From Planctomycetota bacterium (GTDB lineage: Bacteria > Planctomycetota > B15-G4 > SIAN01): a stretch of 64,000 bases of DNA. The stretch covers positions 165,206-229,205 of the forward strand of contig JANQQL010000005.1 in the NCBI GenBank assembly GCA_028289345.1, in the 5' to 3' direction. Below, piece after piece: positions 1 to 8,709 of the stretch (position 1 is its first letter; every line of letters begins with the position of its first letter). The translations under genes were made by a program, and so were the position numbers. The notes below the pieces were generated by a model. That model worked only from the letters and a program-made list of their open reading frames with translations. It was not told the DNA's origin and ran no database searches.

Positions 1-249
1 GACTAGGGCCATGAGTGCTGAAGCAGTTGCAAGTAGCAGAAATTGCTGGCGAGCCGCAGATGCCTTGACTCGCGGATGCCACCAGGAGTAGCCAGCCAGA
101 AGCGCTGCAAGGCTGTCTGCCACGACCTGGACCGTGGTGTTCAGGACCCCCGCGTATCGCTGGTCATCTAAAGCCCCAAGATATGCGTACGCAACTGCGT
201 AGACGAGAAAGAGCGGTAGAAGCCAAAGGAATGCCTGGCGTGCTTTCAC
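1..249 (-). CDS. Membrane protein, 5' part only (runs off left edge)
   Basis: An open frame of 83 codons reads leftward from a GTG at 249 and leaves the window, so only the N-terminus is visible. A TAG stop lies directly before this GTG, which makes it the earliest possible start. The protein begins with a basic residue pair, then a hydrophobic stretch rich in Leu, Phe, Val and Ala (about residues 7-24), and a second hydrophobic stretch begins near residues 72-83. It is therefore probably an integral membrane protein, perhaps the sensor part of a signalling enzyme, but no catalytic domain is in view. It starts 22 bp after the deaminase gene and on the same strand, so the two are likely co-transcribed. 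Family unknown. Confidence 0.5.
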   Translation of the reverse strand, partial: MKARQAFLWLLPLFLVYAVAYAYLGALDDQRYAGVLNTTVQVVADSLAALLAGYSWWHPRVKASAARQQFLLLATASALMALV

Positions 250-271
250 CTAGGATTGTCATCAACGTTGG

Positions 272-781
272 TTACGACTGCAAACCGAAAGCGTCCTCGC
301 CAGATGCAGCGAAGCGACTCCAATAGTCATGAAGGATGGCGGCGGATTGCTCCTGCAAGCAAGGTCCTATAACCTCAATCTTGTGGCCCCTGTCGAACTC
401 GAGGAGGGAGCGGCAGGGCACGGCGAAAGGCATGTCGGAGATCTCCGCATCAAGCTCAGTTGGGCAGCTGTAAACGAGCCGTGCAATCCCGGACCAGTAG
501 ATAGCTCCCGCGCACATTGCACAAGGTTCACAGCTCGCGTATAGAGTGCAGTTCGCCAGGTCGCCCTGCAAAGACAGCATCGCCATTCTCAGAGCCGAGG
601 TCTCCGCGTGGGCCAGAATGTCCTGGGTTGATCGAGTTGTGTTGTAGGCTTCTGCGATGGTTTTCTCACTCTTCACGAGAACGGCGCCGTAGGGATACTC
701 GCCCTTCTTAGCAGCCGCACTTGACTGAGCGATTGCCTGCAGAAGGAAGAACCGATCGGTCTCGTTCAGCACTGCGGTCAT
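272..781 (-). CDS. Nucleoside/guanine deaminase-like zinc enzyme
   Basis: A member of the cytidine/deoxycytidylate deaminase superfamily, closest in style to guanine deaminase and TadA-like enzymes; it would remove an amino group from a purine or pyrimidine in the cytoplasm. The zinc site is complete: an HAE motif (His ligand plus proton-shuttle Glu) and a PCAMC motif with two Cys ligands about 27 residues later. I chose the ATG at 781 (169 residues) because the fold then starts at the usual distance from the GAVLV strand; an in-frame ATG at 844 would add 21 residues and neither start has a clear ribosome site. The true substrate cannot be told from sequence. Its codon use is more AT-rich than genes right of 6 kb, in keeping with the accessory nature of this end. 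Confidence 0.8.
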   Translation of the reverse strand: MTAVLNETDRFFLLQAIAQSSAAAKKGEYPYGAVLVKSEKTIAEAYNTTRSTQDILAHAETSALRMAMLSLQGDLANCTLYASCEPCAMCAGAIYWSGIARLVYSCPTELDAEISDMPFAVPCRSLLEFDRGHKIEVIGPCLQEQSAAILHDYWSRFAASGEDAFGLQS

Positions 782-844
782 TGCTGGACTCAGGTGTTTA
801 ATGTACTTTGTTTGGTGAAGCCGAGTGCGCTTCAGGACCGCCAT

Positions 845-1938
845 AGTATTGTGAATCCACGGTGCGCGTGCCAGTTCTGATTTGGAACTTCACGAGCGAA
901 TCGGCGCACGGTCGATGACCCTAGTTTCGGTGCCAAAAGCCCACTGGAAGTTGTCCTGGTGCCCGCGAACGAGCTACAGCTACCGCCTACCCCGTCCGGG
1001 TCGTCGCGTTGCTCTCCACCCCTAAACCACCCTCGCGCTCTCCACCAGCCGCTCGCACATTCCCTAAACCGTTTCCCGTGCTCTCCCCGCTCTCCTGAGA
1101 GTTCGCGCCACTGTCCCGGTTCGGTGTCGGGCGCAACCCCACCGGTCGCGCTCGGGAGACCCGGGCCTGACGTTCGAACGGAGAGCAGCGGCCCAAGACA
1201 GGACGGACGTAGACCTCGACAGAACGGTCGCTTACGACGACTACCGGAGCGACCTACGAGCAGCGTCCGTGAACCACTCAACCGGCCTTGCTCGCTCCAA
1301 AAGCAACCAACTGGTATCCCGAAGCTTACGGATTTGCGAACTTGCTCTCTGTTCGTGTGCGGGTTGGGCTTGGGTACCGAAGCGGACGCGAACACGATCG
1401 TACGAGCTCCAAGCTTTCTGCACCATCTACCGGCAGGCTTGATTTTTGCGAGCTGGGTCGCCCGTGTCTTCAACTAGGACTAGGCCGGCCCCAAACCCGC
1501 CATCCTTCACTCTAGGCACTTCAGAACCAAGGTGCCGGACCAAACGATCGCCTTCAGAGCACACGACACCGTGCGCTATCCACCCAGCACGATCCCCTGG
1601 CACTCGTCCCCGGGATATCACCGCCCCTCCACTCCCCCTTGATTTCACTATGCTGCGGGCCAGTGGAGCCGATCTGGGATCAAGATGCCCACGTCTCGGT
1701 GGTGTGCTGCAACGCCACCGACGATCGTTCGCCAACACAATGGGAACCTCAAGCGCAAAGTCGCTGATTTGACAGCCGAGAGCGTTGTATTACATCGCCC
1801 GGATCCACCGGAGCCAGAACTGTCGGACGCAGAATCTTGCGAGCAGGCGATGAAGGCATGTACGCGACCTAAGATCGGCCCCCTTCGAGACCTACCTTAC
1901 AATCCGTCTACGACTCCCTGAACTAGCCGAACTCCAAC
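845..1938. other. Intergenic region, about 1.1 kb, no supported gene
   Basis: Several open frames cross this stretch on both strands, but they are Pro/Arg/Ser-rich, lack recognisable domains and have no ribosome sites, so I do not call them. What it does hold is the left copy of a diverged repeat (see 1060-1323). A 78-codon frame at 1685-1921, just before the TIR gene, has slightly more protein-like composition but nothing recognisable. Confidence 0.5.
1060..1323 (+). repeat. Left copy of a diverged ~250-bp direct repeat with tRNA 3'-end fragment (possible att remnant)
   Basis: This stretch lines up in order with 5626-5888. Shared blocks are TCCCTAAACC at the left end, a GCTCT block, GAGTTCG, GACG-TCGAACG-AGAGC, GAGCGACC-ACGAGCAGC, AACCACT, and TGGTATCCC at the right end. 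The spacing from first to last block is about 250 bp in both copies. In the right copy TGGTATCCC is the CCA end of the tRNA-Arg gene, and similarity stops there. By eye the copies share roughly 60 percent of bases. The pattern fits an attachment-site duplication or a tandem related element; it could also be an old segmental duplication. Confidence 0.55.
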
Positions 1939-4900
1939 ATGCTCAATTCGCTAACCAACCTCTTGATTGAGTTTGAAGGGCCCATCCCCGACTCGGACTA
2001 CATAACCATAGCGCGCAGGGCCACCGAGACAGACCCTGGAGAGTCCGTAGTCGTTCAGTATCTGTCGGCTCGCCTGACGGAACTCCTCGGATACTGCGCG
2101 AGGCACACACCATGGCTGGTAAAGCACCCAAATGCCTACTGGTCTGAAGCCACTGAAGCATACCGGCAACTCCTAGAGTTTCCTGAGATCCAAAACGACG
2201 AGTTTCTCCAGACCTTTTTCGAGGCAAAGATCCTTCTTCGAGAAGGGCGACAGCTCCCTCGCCATGACCTCGTCGGCTCCGCAAAAGCCTCTCCACAGCT
2301 CCTTCTCGCCGAAAAAGAGCGAACGGAGCTGCTTGATCGCGCACGGAGGCGCTTTTCCCGTGCGGCGGATGCCACGGCAGACTCAGAGCCACTCCTTAAC
2401 CTCTGCAATCAATACGCCTTAGTTGCCGAGCACTCCCTGGATGAGCTCGATGCCATCAAGCGCATCGAAGGCATGTTAGGGACCCTCGAAGCTCTATTAA
2501 GCTCATCACCAAACCACGATCTCGACGACGGGGTGCAGACTCCTCCATTCGAGTCGCACCTAAACTCGCTAAGCCGACTTCTCGAGGAGCGTTTCGCAAA
2601 ACTTGCCTACGCGCGAGCCAATGAAGGAGAATGCGGCGATCGATTCACCACGTTTGCGTCCGCAAGAATGCAAGCCACTGGCGCACACATGGCGGAGATC
2701 GCTTGCCGCCACCTGAATCGCTTGCTTGACCTAATGAGCCGCTGGGCTCACAGCAACAAAGCAAGACAGATTCTCTTCTCCCGTGCCACGGAGCTCCGGA
2801 AAAGGCAGAGTGAGTACGCCGATTCAGCGGCTCATTTGTTCGATGAGATTGGACTGAAGATTCGCAGCGAAAGCCAGCGAGTACTGTCCCAGCTTTGGCT
2901 CACGGATGGATTGATCGCCGACCTGCGCACGGCGTTCCTTGTTGCCCGAACCCAAGAAAGTCGACTGACCCGGGAAGCAAGCGAGGCAACGGCCTTCGAT
3001 CTCGCAGTCGCGCCGGAGCTGAAGGGTGCACACGAAGCTATTGCCGATCCCAAAGTTAGGGAACTAATCGCGAACCATCCGACAGAGCTTGGAGACTTCA
3101 CATCTCTGCCCGCCGGAAGAGTAACCAAGCGCATCTCGAGAAAACATGGCATCTCGCCAGCAGAAACCGAGGTCCTTCAAGATGACTGCGGTAATCGCTT
3201 CCTCGCGCGGCTGACCGCACCCGGAAACCTCCGTCTTCAGCGCGTTGTCTCGACGTTTTCTCCTAGCGACCCTCATGCAGTGTCGAACGTCGCAAGAACA
3301 GCCCTCCGAACATCAATGGCAGTGAATGCTGCACTGAAAGGAATCGAGTCCGCACGCAATATCTCTCGGCGAACCTATGCAGACACTCTCCATGTCTTCC
3401 AAACGAGAGACTTCGGCAAGGTGTCTCGCTCCACAGCTTGGCGCCCCCTGGTCACGCTTATCGAGGGAGTCATGGAAGATGAGTCTGCCGGGCAGCTCAC
3501 GATTCCGCTTCAAGCAAGCCTCCTCAACAAAAACGTCTATGCATGGACTATGGTCGAGATGTTCGAAGTACGAACATCCAAGATTCGATCTGGCACACTA
3601 CTAACAGGCCGATGCTCGCTCGAGATGACCTGCCCCGCTTCAGGAAAGCGCATCCAGATAGGAGCGGACCCGCTCCTCAGAGGGTGCTTCATGTTTCTCT
3701 TCCGAGGCGCTCAGCGGGACCCCCTTGTGCAAGAGTACCAGGACGCCGTCCTAAAGGTAATCAAAGCAACCGTCACGAATCTCACCGATGCGCTTAACGA
3801 CGAGTTGTCCTACCTAGTATGGACTCCCGAGAAGTGCCCTGTAGCAATTCAGGCTGAACTCGACCTCCTGTCAAAGCGCCTTGACACGCATCATTGCCTA
3901 GCTGAAGCAATGTCTCACTTTTCTCGGGTCTACGCGGCATTCGACGGAGATGCTGTCACCCTACCGTTTGTCGCAGAGGCCAGAAAGAACATCGAGCGCT
4001 CGCTAAACGAAGCAATGGACAACACAGCAGCGCCGGGAAGGCACAAATCCCACCTCATCAACGAAAGGGCGCTTAACTGGCTAAAGGTCTACCTTCAGGC
4101 TGTCCTCTGGAGCATCGAGGGCATGAAAGCGCGGAAAGACCGGCACCCCAACTGGCGTAACTACTTCCAAAGGGCCATCAAACGATTGAAGCGAGCCATT
4201 GACGAGATAGGGGAGGTTCCGCCCTGCTATCTACTGCCAAGCAACAACAGCTCCCGCGAGGTTATCCTTGGTTACATGCAATCAAGGCTGGAAACTACCA
4301 AGGGTTGGTTCAAATGGTACGACGCTGAAAGCTCAGAAACCCAGGAAGCGAGGCGCTCTGGCTTCGGCGAGGCTTCCCGGCATTTCGACACCGCGCGCGA
4401 GGTCTTCGCGCGGGATATCCGAGACCTCCGGGGAGCGACCCTAGCTGAGGCAAGAGCTATTGAGGCTCGGGTTCGTGGGGAACTGGAAGGTGACCCTACA
4501 GATCTTCAGCTCGATCAAGTCGATCGCAGCATGGCGCTATATATGGCGGTAAACGACGAGGCCGGAGTTTTCCGCACTCGCGAACTGTCCGGTGGATCTC
4601 GCCTATCGAGAAACATCCTTGCGCAGCGCACCATCCTCTCTCAGCCAAGCAAGCAACCTCTGCCTTCTCCCTCTGTAGCTAACGATGAGTCATATCGTTT
4701 TCTAGTAGCGCTTTCATTCGCCGGCGAAATTCGTAAGCGAGTAGAACCAATCGCGTTACGACTCGCGAAGATACTCGGAAAGGAGCGGGTGTTCTACGAC
4801 AAGTGGTATGAGGATGAGATCGCTGGCACCGACGCTCATTTTGAGCTTCAGCGCATCTACTCTTCTACGACCAAGATGGTCGTCGTCTGCATAAGCCCAG

Positions 4901-5115
4901 AGTACAATGACAAGGTGTGGCCACGGGATGAATACAGAGCGATCTCGTCGTTCGAACGCAGCACTCGTAAGGACGAGCGGCTCCGGTTCCTAGCGTTGAG
5001 ATTTGGCGACGGCGATATCGATGGGCTGCCAGACACCACAATCATTCCCGACGCCAGGGGTCGTTCGGACGAACATGTCGCCGAACTTATTATGAGCCGA
5101 CTGGCAAAAATCTGA
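1939..5115 (+). CDS. Large TIR-domain protein, putative NADase immune effector
   Basis: A 1,058-residue cytoplasmic protein with no signal peptide. Residues about 918-1058 form a bacterial TIR domain: the strand FLVALSFAGE, then RVFYDKWYED, then a VVVCISPEY strand, and WPRDE with Glu998 at the place of the catalytic Glu in NAD-cleaving TIR enzymes. The first 900 residues are mainly helical and match no family I recognise; they may be a solenoid that senses a trigger. Known TIR proteins of this layout destroy NAD+ on infection and cause abortive infection; that role here is inferred. The ATG at 1939 has no good ribosome site. Codon use (TTA, CTA, ATA, AGA more common) and lower GC than the genes beyond 6 kb suggest transfer. 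No gene next to it is an obvious partner. Confidence 0.85.
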   Translation: MLNSLTNLLIEFEGPIPDSDYITIARRATETDPGESVVVQYLSARLTELLGYCARHTPWLVKHPNAYWSEATEAYRQLLEFPEIQNDEFLQTFFEAKILLREGRQLPRHDLVGSAKASPQLLLAEKERTELLDRARRRFSRAADATADSEPLLNLCNQYALVAEHSLDELDAIKRIEGMLGTLEALLSSSPNHDLDDGVQTPPFESHLNSLSRLLEERFAKLAYARANEGECGDRFTTFASARMQATGAHMAEIACRHLNRLLDLMSRWAHSNKARQILFSRATELRKRQSEYADSAAHLFDEIGLKIRSESQRVLSQLWLTDGLIADLRTAFLVARTQESRLTREASEATAFDLAVAPELKGAHEAIADPKVRELIANHPTELGDFTSLPAGRVTKRISRKHGISPAETEVLQDDCGNRFLARLTAPGNLRLQRVVSTFSPSDPHAVSNVARTALRTSMAVNAALKGIESARNISRRTYADTLHVFQTRDFGKVSRSTAWRPLVTLIEGVMEDESAGQLTIPLQASLLNKNVYAWTMVEMFEVRTSKIRSGTLLTGRCSLEMTCPASGKRIQIGADPLLRGCFMFLFRGAQRDPLVQEYQDAVLKVIKATVTNLTDALNDELSYLVWTPEKCPVAIQAELDLLSKRLDTHHCLAEAMSHFSRVYAAFDGDAVTLPFVAEARKNIERSLNEAMDNTAAPGRHKSHLINERALNWLKVYLQAVLWSIEGMKARKDRHPNWRNYFQRAIKRLKRAIDEIGEVPPCYLLPSNNSSREVILGYMQSRLETTKGWFKWYDAESSETQEARRSGFGEASRHFDTAREVFARDIRDLRGATLAEARAIEARVRGELEGDPTDLQLDQVDRSMALYMAVNDEAGVFRTRELSGGSRLSRNILAQRTILSQPSKQPLPSPSVANDESYRFLVALSFAGEIRKRVEPIALRLAKILGKERVFYDKWYEDEIAGTDAHFELQRIYSSTTKMVVVCISPEYNDKVWPRDEYRAISSFERSTRKDERLRFLALRFGDGDIDGLPDTTIIPDARGRSDEHVAELIMSRLAKI

Positions 5116-5219
5116 GGTCAACTGTTCATCCCAAAAACCTCACCCGCTCTGCGCGCGTGTAGTGCTACCCCAAGATCAAGCCCGTCCTGTCCAAAAACTC
5201 GGGCGACCAGCGAAAGTAA

Positions 5220-5576
5220 GGCTGCTTTACGCTGAGCGCTTCTAGTCAAGGTACTCGAGCGGTTCAGAGAACGGGTCCGGTGTTCCCATCCGACCGCGGC
5301 TTGACACTGAGGAGTGCGAAAGTTCTCAGTTGTCGCCGAGTTGACGGATCGCCCAACCGATATTCGTGGAAGTCTGAGCAGCAGGAACTGCTTCTAGCGG
5401 TTCCCGACATTCTCGCGGGAACAGTGCTGAGAAGTGTGACGAACGGTGACGTGCAGTCAGCTCTACGCGAGCTAAGGCGTGGCGTTGAGGCTGGAAACTT
5501 CCGGATCATGAGTGGTACTGATATCAGTATTCCGCCACCGCCGCCCGACGAGTCAAACGAGCAGGAATCGGAATAG
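5220..5576 (+). pseudogene. Remnant of a small gene, possibly the C-terminal end of a DUF3800-like protein
   Basis: The frame is open from 5220 (just after a TAA) to 5576 and has protein-like composition. It contains a segment reading ELLLAVPDILAGTV followed by a conserved-looking helix, then an acidic, Pro-rich tail. The 'ADliAGav' type of segment is typical of the C-terminal part of DUF3800 proteins, whose N-terminal half (RNase H-like metal site) is missing here. The first usable start is a GTG at 5280 with no ribosome site. Read as a truncated leftover within the island; it could also be a short real gene of unknown role. Confidence 0.3.
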
Positions 5577-5625
5577 GGGTGCAGCCTCCACAGTGGTTTA
5601 CAGAATTCTTCCCAACTCTAATTAC

Positions 5626-5888
5626 TCCCTAAACCACTTTCATGCTCTATCCGATCGCAGATGGAGTTCGAGAGCCATCCCGGACCGGGCACCAAAGAAA
5701 TGACCCCGTTTCGGATTGGGGGACGCGAGCAGGACGCTCGAACGTAGAGCCACGCTGCATTCGCGATGTCCGCGTAACTCTCGGGGTAATCGCTGTTTCT
5801 GTCGGGTGGCGCGAGCGACCAACGAGCAGCCCTCGCAAACCACTTCCGCTCCCGAGTTCGCAACAAACGAGAGCATTGGTATCCCCGA
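5626..5888 (+). repeat. Right copy of the diverged ~250-bp direct repeat, ending in tRNA-Arg
   Basis: Partner of 1060-1323, with the same block order and spacing. It lies directly downstream of the tRNA gene (which is read leftward) and its right end covers the last 12 bases or so of the tRNA, including CCA. No gene is supported between 5577 and 5876; the frames there are Arg/Ser-rich shadows. Confidence 0.55.
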
Positions 5889-5953
5889 GAGGACTCGAAC
5901 CTCTGGCCTACGGTTTAGGAAACCGTCGCTCTATCCACCTGAGCTACGGGGAC
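5877..5953 (-). tRNA. tRNA-Arg (anticodon CCT)
   Basis: Read on the minus strand the full cloverleaf is present. The acceptor GTCCCCG pairs with CGGGGAT (one G-T at the end), the D stem is GCTC/GAGC, the anticodon stem ACGGT/ACCGT holds the loop TTCCTAA with anticodon CCT (reads AGG), the variable loop is AGGCC, and the T stem AGAGG/CCTCT holds TTCGAGT. The CCA end is encoded at 5877-5879. It serves a rare Arg codon. Its 3' end faces the accessory block and probably served as an integration site. Confidence 0.97.
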
Positions 5954-6187
5954 ACTCCGGGCAGGTTACCCGCCCCCCCGGGCAGCACCAAGCGTCCCAG
6001 GAACCCTCGCCCAGCGCGTGCCCCTCAAACGAACCACTCCACGCTCGCAGCCCCTCCGGAATCCCGAAAGGAACCACAAACGTGGAGCAGGTTCACAACC
6101 TCACCGGCCAGAGCTTCACCGCACCGCAAGAGAGCGCCAGCCCGATCCTCGCACGGCACCAATCCCTAGACCCGATCACTCATCTCC

Positions 6188-7360
6188 TCAATAAGCAAAG
6201 TTCGCCCAAGGATCCGAAGTCCCCAGCCCCCCGCCACTATCCCCACTGATCAGGCTGCTATTCCCCGGCGCCGACACAATCACCCCCACCCGATTGCTCG
6301 GCACAATGTAGTAGTTCGTTGCATTGAGCTCCGCAGTGTTTTTGACCACCAAGTTGTGCGTGTGATCCACTTTGATCCCGTAGTCATTGGTGCTCGCGTG
6401 ATTGCCCTCGATCCGACAATTGTGGTAGTGAACGAGAATTCCCGCCGCATCTCCGTTCTCATTCCGGTTGAGGTCCACGAGGTTGTCTTTGATCAGGCAG
6501 GAGCCATCGACGACGATTCCGTTTCCGGTGTTTCGGGAGACGGTGTTGCGGAGGATGATGGCGGAATCGGAGGCGCTGATTCCATCTCCTTCATTCTTGC
6601 GCGAGAGACAGTCGAGGACCTGGGTGGAGTCTCGGAGGAAGATTCCGCCGAAACGGTTGCTCTCGGCCACGGAGGATTCGAGGCAGGCGCCTTGTTCTAG
6701 GTAGAAACCACCGAATTCGTTTTCGCTCGCTCCGCAGCCTCGGAGGGTGGTTCCCGAGAGTCCGATGATACCGGTGCCACCGTTGAATCGCGCGGTGCAA
6801 CGATCCACGGATGACGTCAAGCCGGTGAAGAGTCCATTGAATCCGTTGTCACTGACCTGACAGTCCCGCACGATGGCGGCATTGCCGGTCAGGATGCCGT
6901 CGTATCCATTGGAAGACGACTGCAACGACTCGAGGATCCTGCCCTCCCCGCCTGACGCGAGATGAATGCCTTGCTGGTCCCAGTCGGTGACGATTCCATT
7001 GCGTAGGGTGATGCGGTCGCAGTCGCCGTCGGTCTTGATTCCGGCGAGTCCCACGGCTTGCCCGTCCAGCGTGAACCCCATGAGATCGATCGTCACGTCA
7101 CTGGATGCGATCTCGATGCCGCTCTTTCCGGTCTCTCCGAGGAGGTTCCGGGTCAGGTAGTAGGAACCCGGCTGATCGATGCGAAAAGTGGAGTCACCGT
7201 CCCCGGGGGTGGTCTGCTGGCGCAGCGGAGTCCGCGGCTCGAGCAGGCTTTGACGCGGGGGCTCCACCTCGGCGAACCGGTCCATGGAGTCGCCGACTCC
7301 TTGGGGCACGGCAGAAAGAAACGCAACAAGGGGCGCCCAGAGGAGGAACGACTGGCTCAT
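6188..7360 (-). CDS. Secreted right-handed beta-helix protein
   Basis: A 390-residue exported protein. A signal peptide (about residues 1-22) follows the ATG at 7360, which has a strong ribosome site (AAGGAG, 6 bases upstream); the longer open frame to 7471 is rejected for that reason. Residues about 70-350 consist of repeated short turns with patterns such as N-GI, ILRNT and GIKVD, each about 22 residues long. This is the pattern of a NosD/pectate-lyase-like parallel beta-helix, often a polysaccharide-binding or cleaving fold. No lyase active-site motif can be assigned. The segment GSYYLTRNL near residue 60 matches the N-terminal strand common in such planctomycete proteins. A tRNA lies downstream, and other secreted genes lie upstream on the same strand. 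Confidence 0.8.
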   Translation of the reverse strand: MSQSFLLWAPLVAFLSAVPQGVGDSMDRFAEVEPPRQSLLEPRTPLRQQTTPGDGDSTFRIDQPGSYYLTRNLLGETGKSGIEIASSDVTIDLMGFTLDGQAVGLAGIKTDGDCDRITLRNGIVTDWDQQGIHLASGGEGRILESLQSSSNGYDGILTGNAAIVRDCQVSDNGFNGLFTGLTSSVDRCTARFNGGTGIIGLSGTTLRGCGASENEFGGFYLEQGACLESSVAESNRFGGIFLRDSTQVLDCLSRKNEGDGISASDSAIILRNTVSRNTGNGIVVDGSCLIKDNLVDLNRNENGDAAGILVHYHNCRIEGNHASTNDYGIKVDHTHNLVVKNTAELNATNYYIVPSNRVGVIVSAPGNSSLISGDSGGGLGTSDPWANFAY

Positions 7361-7507
7361 GACTTCTCCTTTTCCTGGCACAGGGGGAAGGAGGCGCGTG
7401 GCCCCCGGAACAAGTGCTGTGCCACGGGGAACGCCAGCCACGCGGAAAACCTGCCACGATTCTCCGAACAATTCCTCGAGCTTTTCTGTGTCTCGTCAGG
7501 CGAGACA

Positions 7508-8539
7508 TCAGTCCTCGGCCGGCACTTGCTCCGATCGGGAATGGACCCCCACTCCCGCTGCCGGGTCCCCGCCTTGTCCGTCGGCCGGGTCGTTCACCGT
7601 TCCGTAACTGGTCGGAAAGTAGATAAGGCTGAGTTGCTTGTCGAAGATGGTTCCGTCTGGACCGTTGTCCCACTCTCCCAACAGGTAGAACGTGTGCACT
7701 CCTCGGGCGACCGGAAAGGTCCGCTGAACGGTGACCGGGAAATCAAAGATGCCGTCTGGCATGTCCTTCGGCATCTGGACGTTGAGTACCTGGCCGCTTG
7801 GGAGAGAAGCGGCCGTCTCAGAGACTCCAAAGTGGTAGCTGCTCACGGTTCCCATCAGATGCGAGAATCCGGCCTGGAGTGTTCCGATCACCAGAACGTG
7901 TCCGTCACTCGGCACAGTGATGGAACGAGAGAGAATGGTTTGGACTCCCCCGTTGAGGATGGTGACAGAAACGCCTTCGATTGCGGCAGCGACTCCGCAT
8001 TCTTCCGCAACTTCGTCGCGATCGATGGCGCTGTCGGGAAACTGGACGGCATCATTGCCGACGTCCAGATTGTCGAACGAGTAGAAGGTACTCTCCCCGC
8101 CGAGGAAGAGGAAGTACTGGTCGCTCCCGAAGAAGTTCCCGTTGTAGAAGAACCCGACGTTCAACTGATCGTTGCGCGTCACAACCACTTCTACCCCCCC
8201 GTCGCTCACCGAGGACAGCCCTCCGCGGTAGGTTCCATGGCCGTCGAAGAACCCCATTCGCGACCCATTGGGTACGGGTTCGACCCGAAAAACAGGTTCC
8301 GGCTTCAAGTATCCATGGAAATCCACTCGTCCATCGGTCTGGTAGGGAACCCCCAAGCGCAGGGTTTGCTCGACTTCGAGACCACTGGGTCCGTCGATTC
8401 GCACCGGTCCTTGATCGGCGGAGATCGTCGCCCCTTGTCGATAGGCACGGTCAAGATCAGAGCACTCGGACTGGGCGAGACCTGAGGATGCACTCATCAC
8501 CATCCCGAATCCCACGAAAAGCACTGTCCTGCCAAGCAT
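7508..8539 (-). CDS. Secreted protein, paralogue 1 of a tandem trio
   Basis: A 343-residue exported protein of unknown function. The ATG at 8539 is preceded by GGAGG at good spacing and followed by a signal peptide ending near AQSEC. It shares with the next two genes an N-terminal ADQGPVRI segment, a central SRSITVPSDGHVLVIGT strand pair with a downstream SH, an HFGVSET segment, and a C-terminal GVHTFYLLGE plus LIYFPTSYGTV. These look like two beta-sandwich units. Unlike its paralogues it has no C-terminal coiled coil and ends soon after the last strand. The trio lies on one strand with 139-170 bp gaps, so each may have its own signals. Surface or periplasmic location is inferred. Confidence 0.75.
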   Translation of the reverse strand: MLGRTVLFVGFGMVMSASSGLAQSECSDLDRAYRQGATISADQGPVRIDGPSGLEVEQTLRLGVPYQTDGRVDFHGYLKPEPVFRVEPVPNGSRMGFFDGHGTYRGGLSSVSDGGVEVVVTRNDQLNVGFFYNGNFFGSDQYFLFLGGESTFYSFDNLDVGNDAVQFPDSAIDRDEVAEECGVAAAIEGVSVTILNGGVQTILSRSITVPSDGHVLVIGTLQAGFSHLMGTVSSYHFGVSETAASLPSGQVLNVQMPKDMPDGIFDFPVTVQRTFPVARGVHTFYLLGEWDNGPDGTIFDKQLSLIYFPTSYGTVNDPADGQGGDPAAGVGVHSRSEQVPAED

Positions 8540-8709
8540 GGTTCTACCTCCGGTTCCCGAAGCGCGGACCGGCATCTCGCCGACCACGACAGAGATTGAG
8601 TTGCCAACCTGTCGATCGCCCATGTCAGAGACTCTCGTCCCTAGTCCTTCCATCACGATGGCTCTCATCCGAGAGACCTTCATCCCGAACGAGCGTCATC
8701 TAGGAGCTC

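Noticed and set aside
850-960. Possible degenerate tRNA near the deaminase start
   Set aside because: A 5-bp stem with 7-base loop can be drawn, but the loop is not TTCRANY and no anticodon arm follows.
832-1477. Overlapping 213- and 172-codon frames on both strands
   Set aside because: Arg/Ser/Pro-rich on both strands, no domain, no ribosome site; they overlap the non-coding repeat copy.
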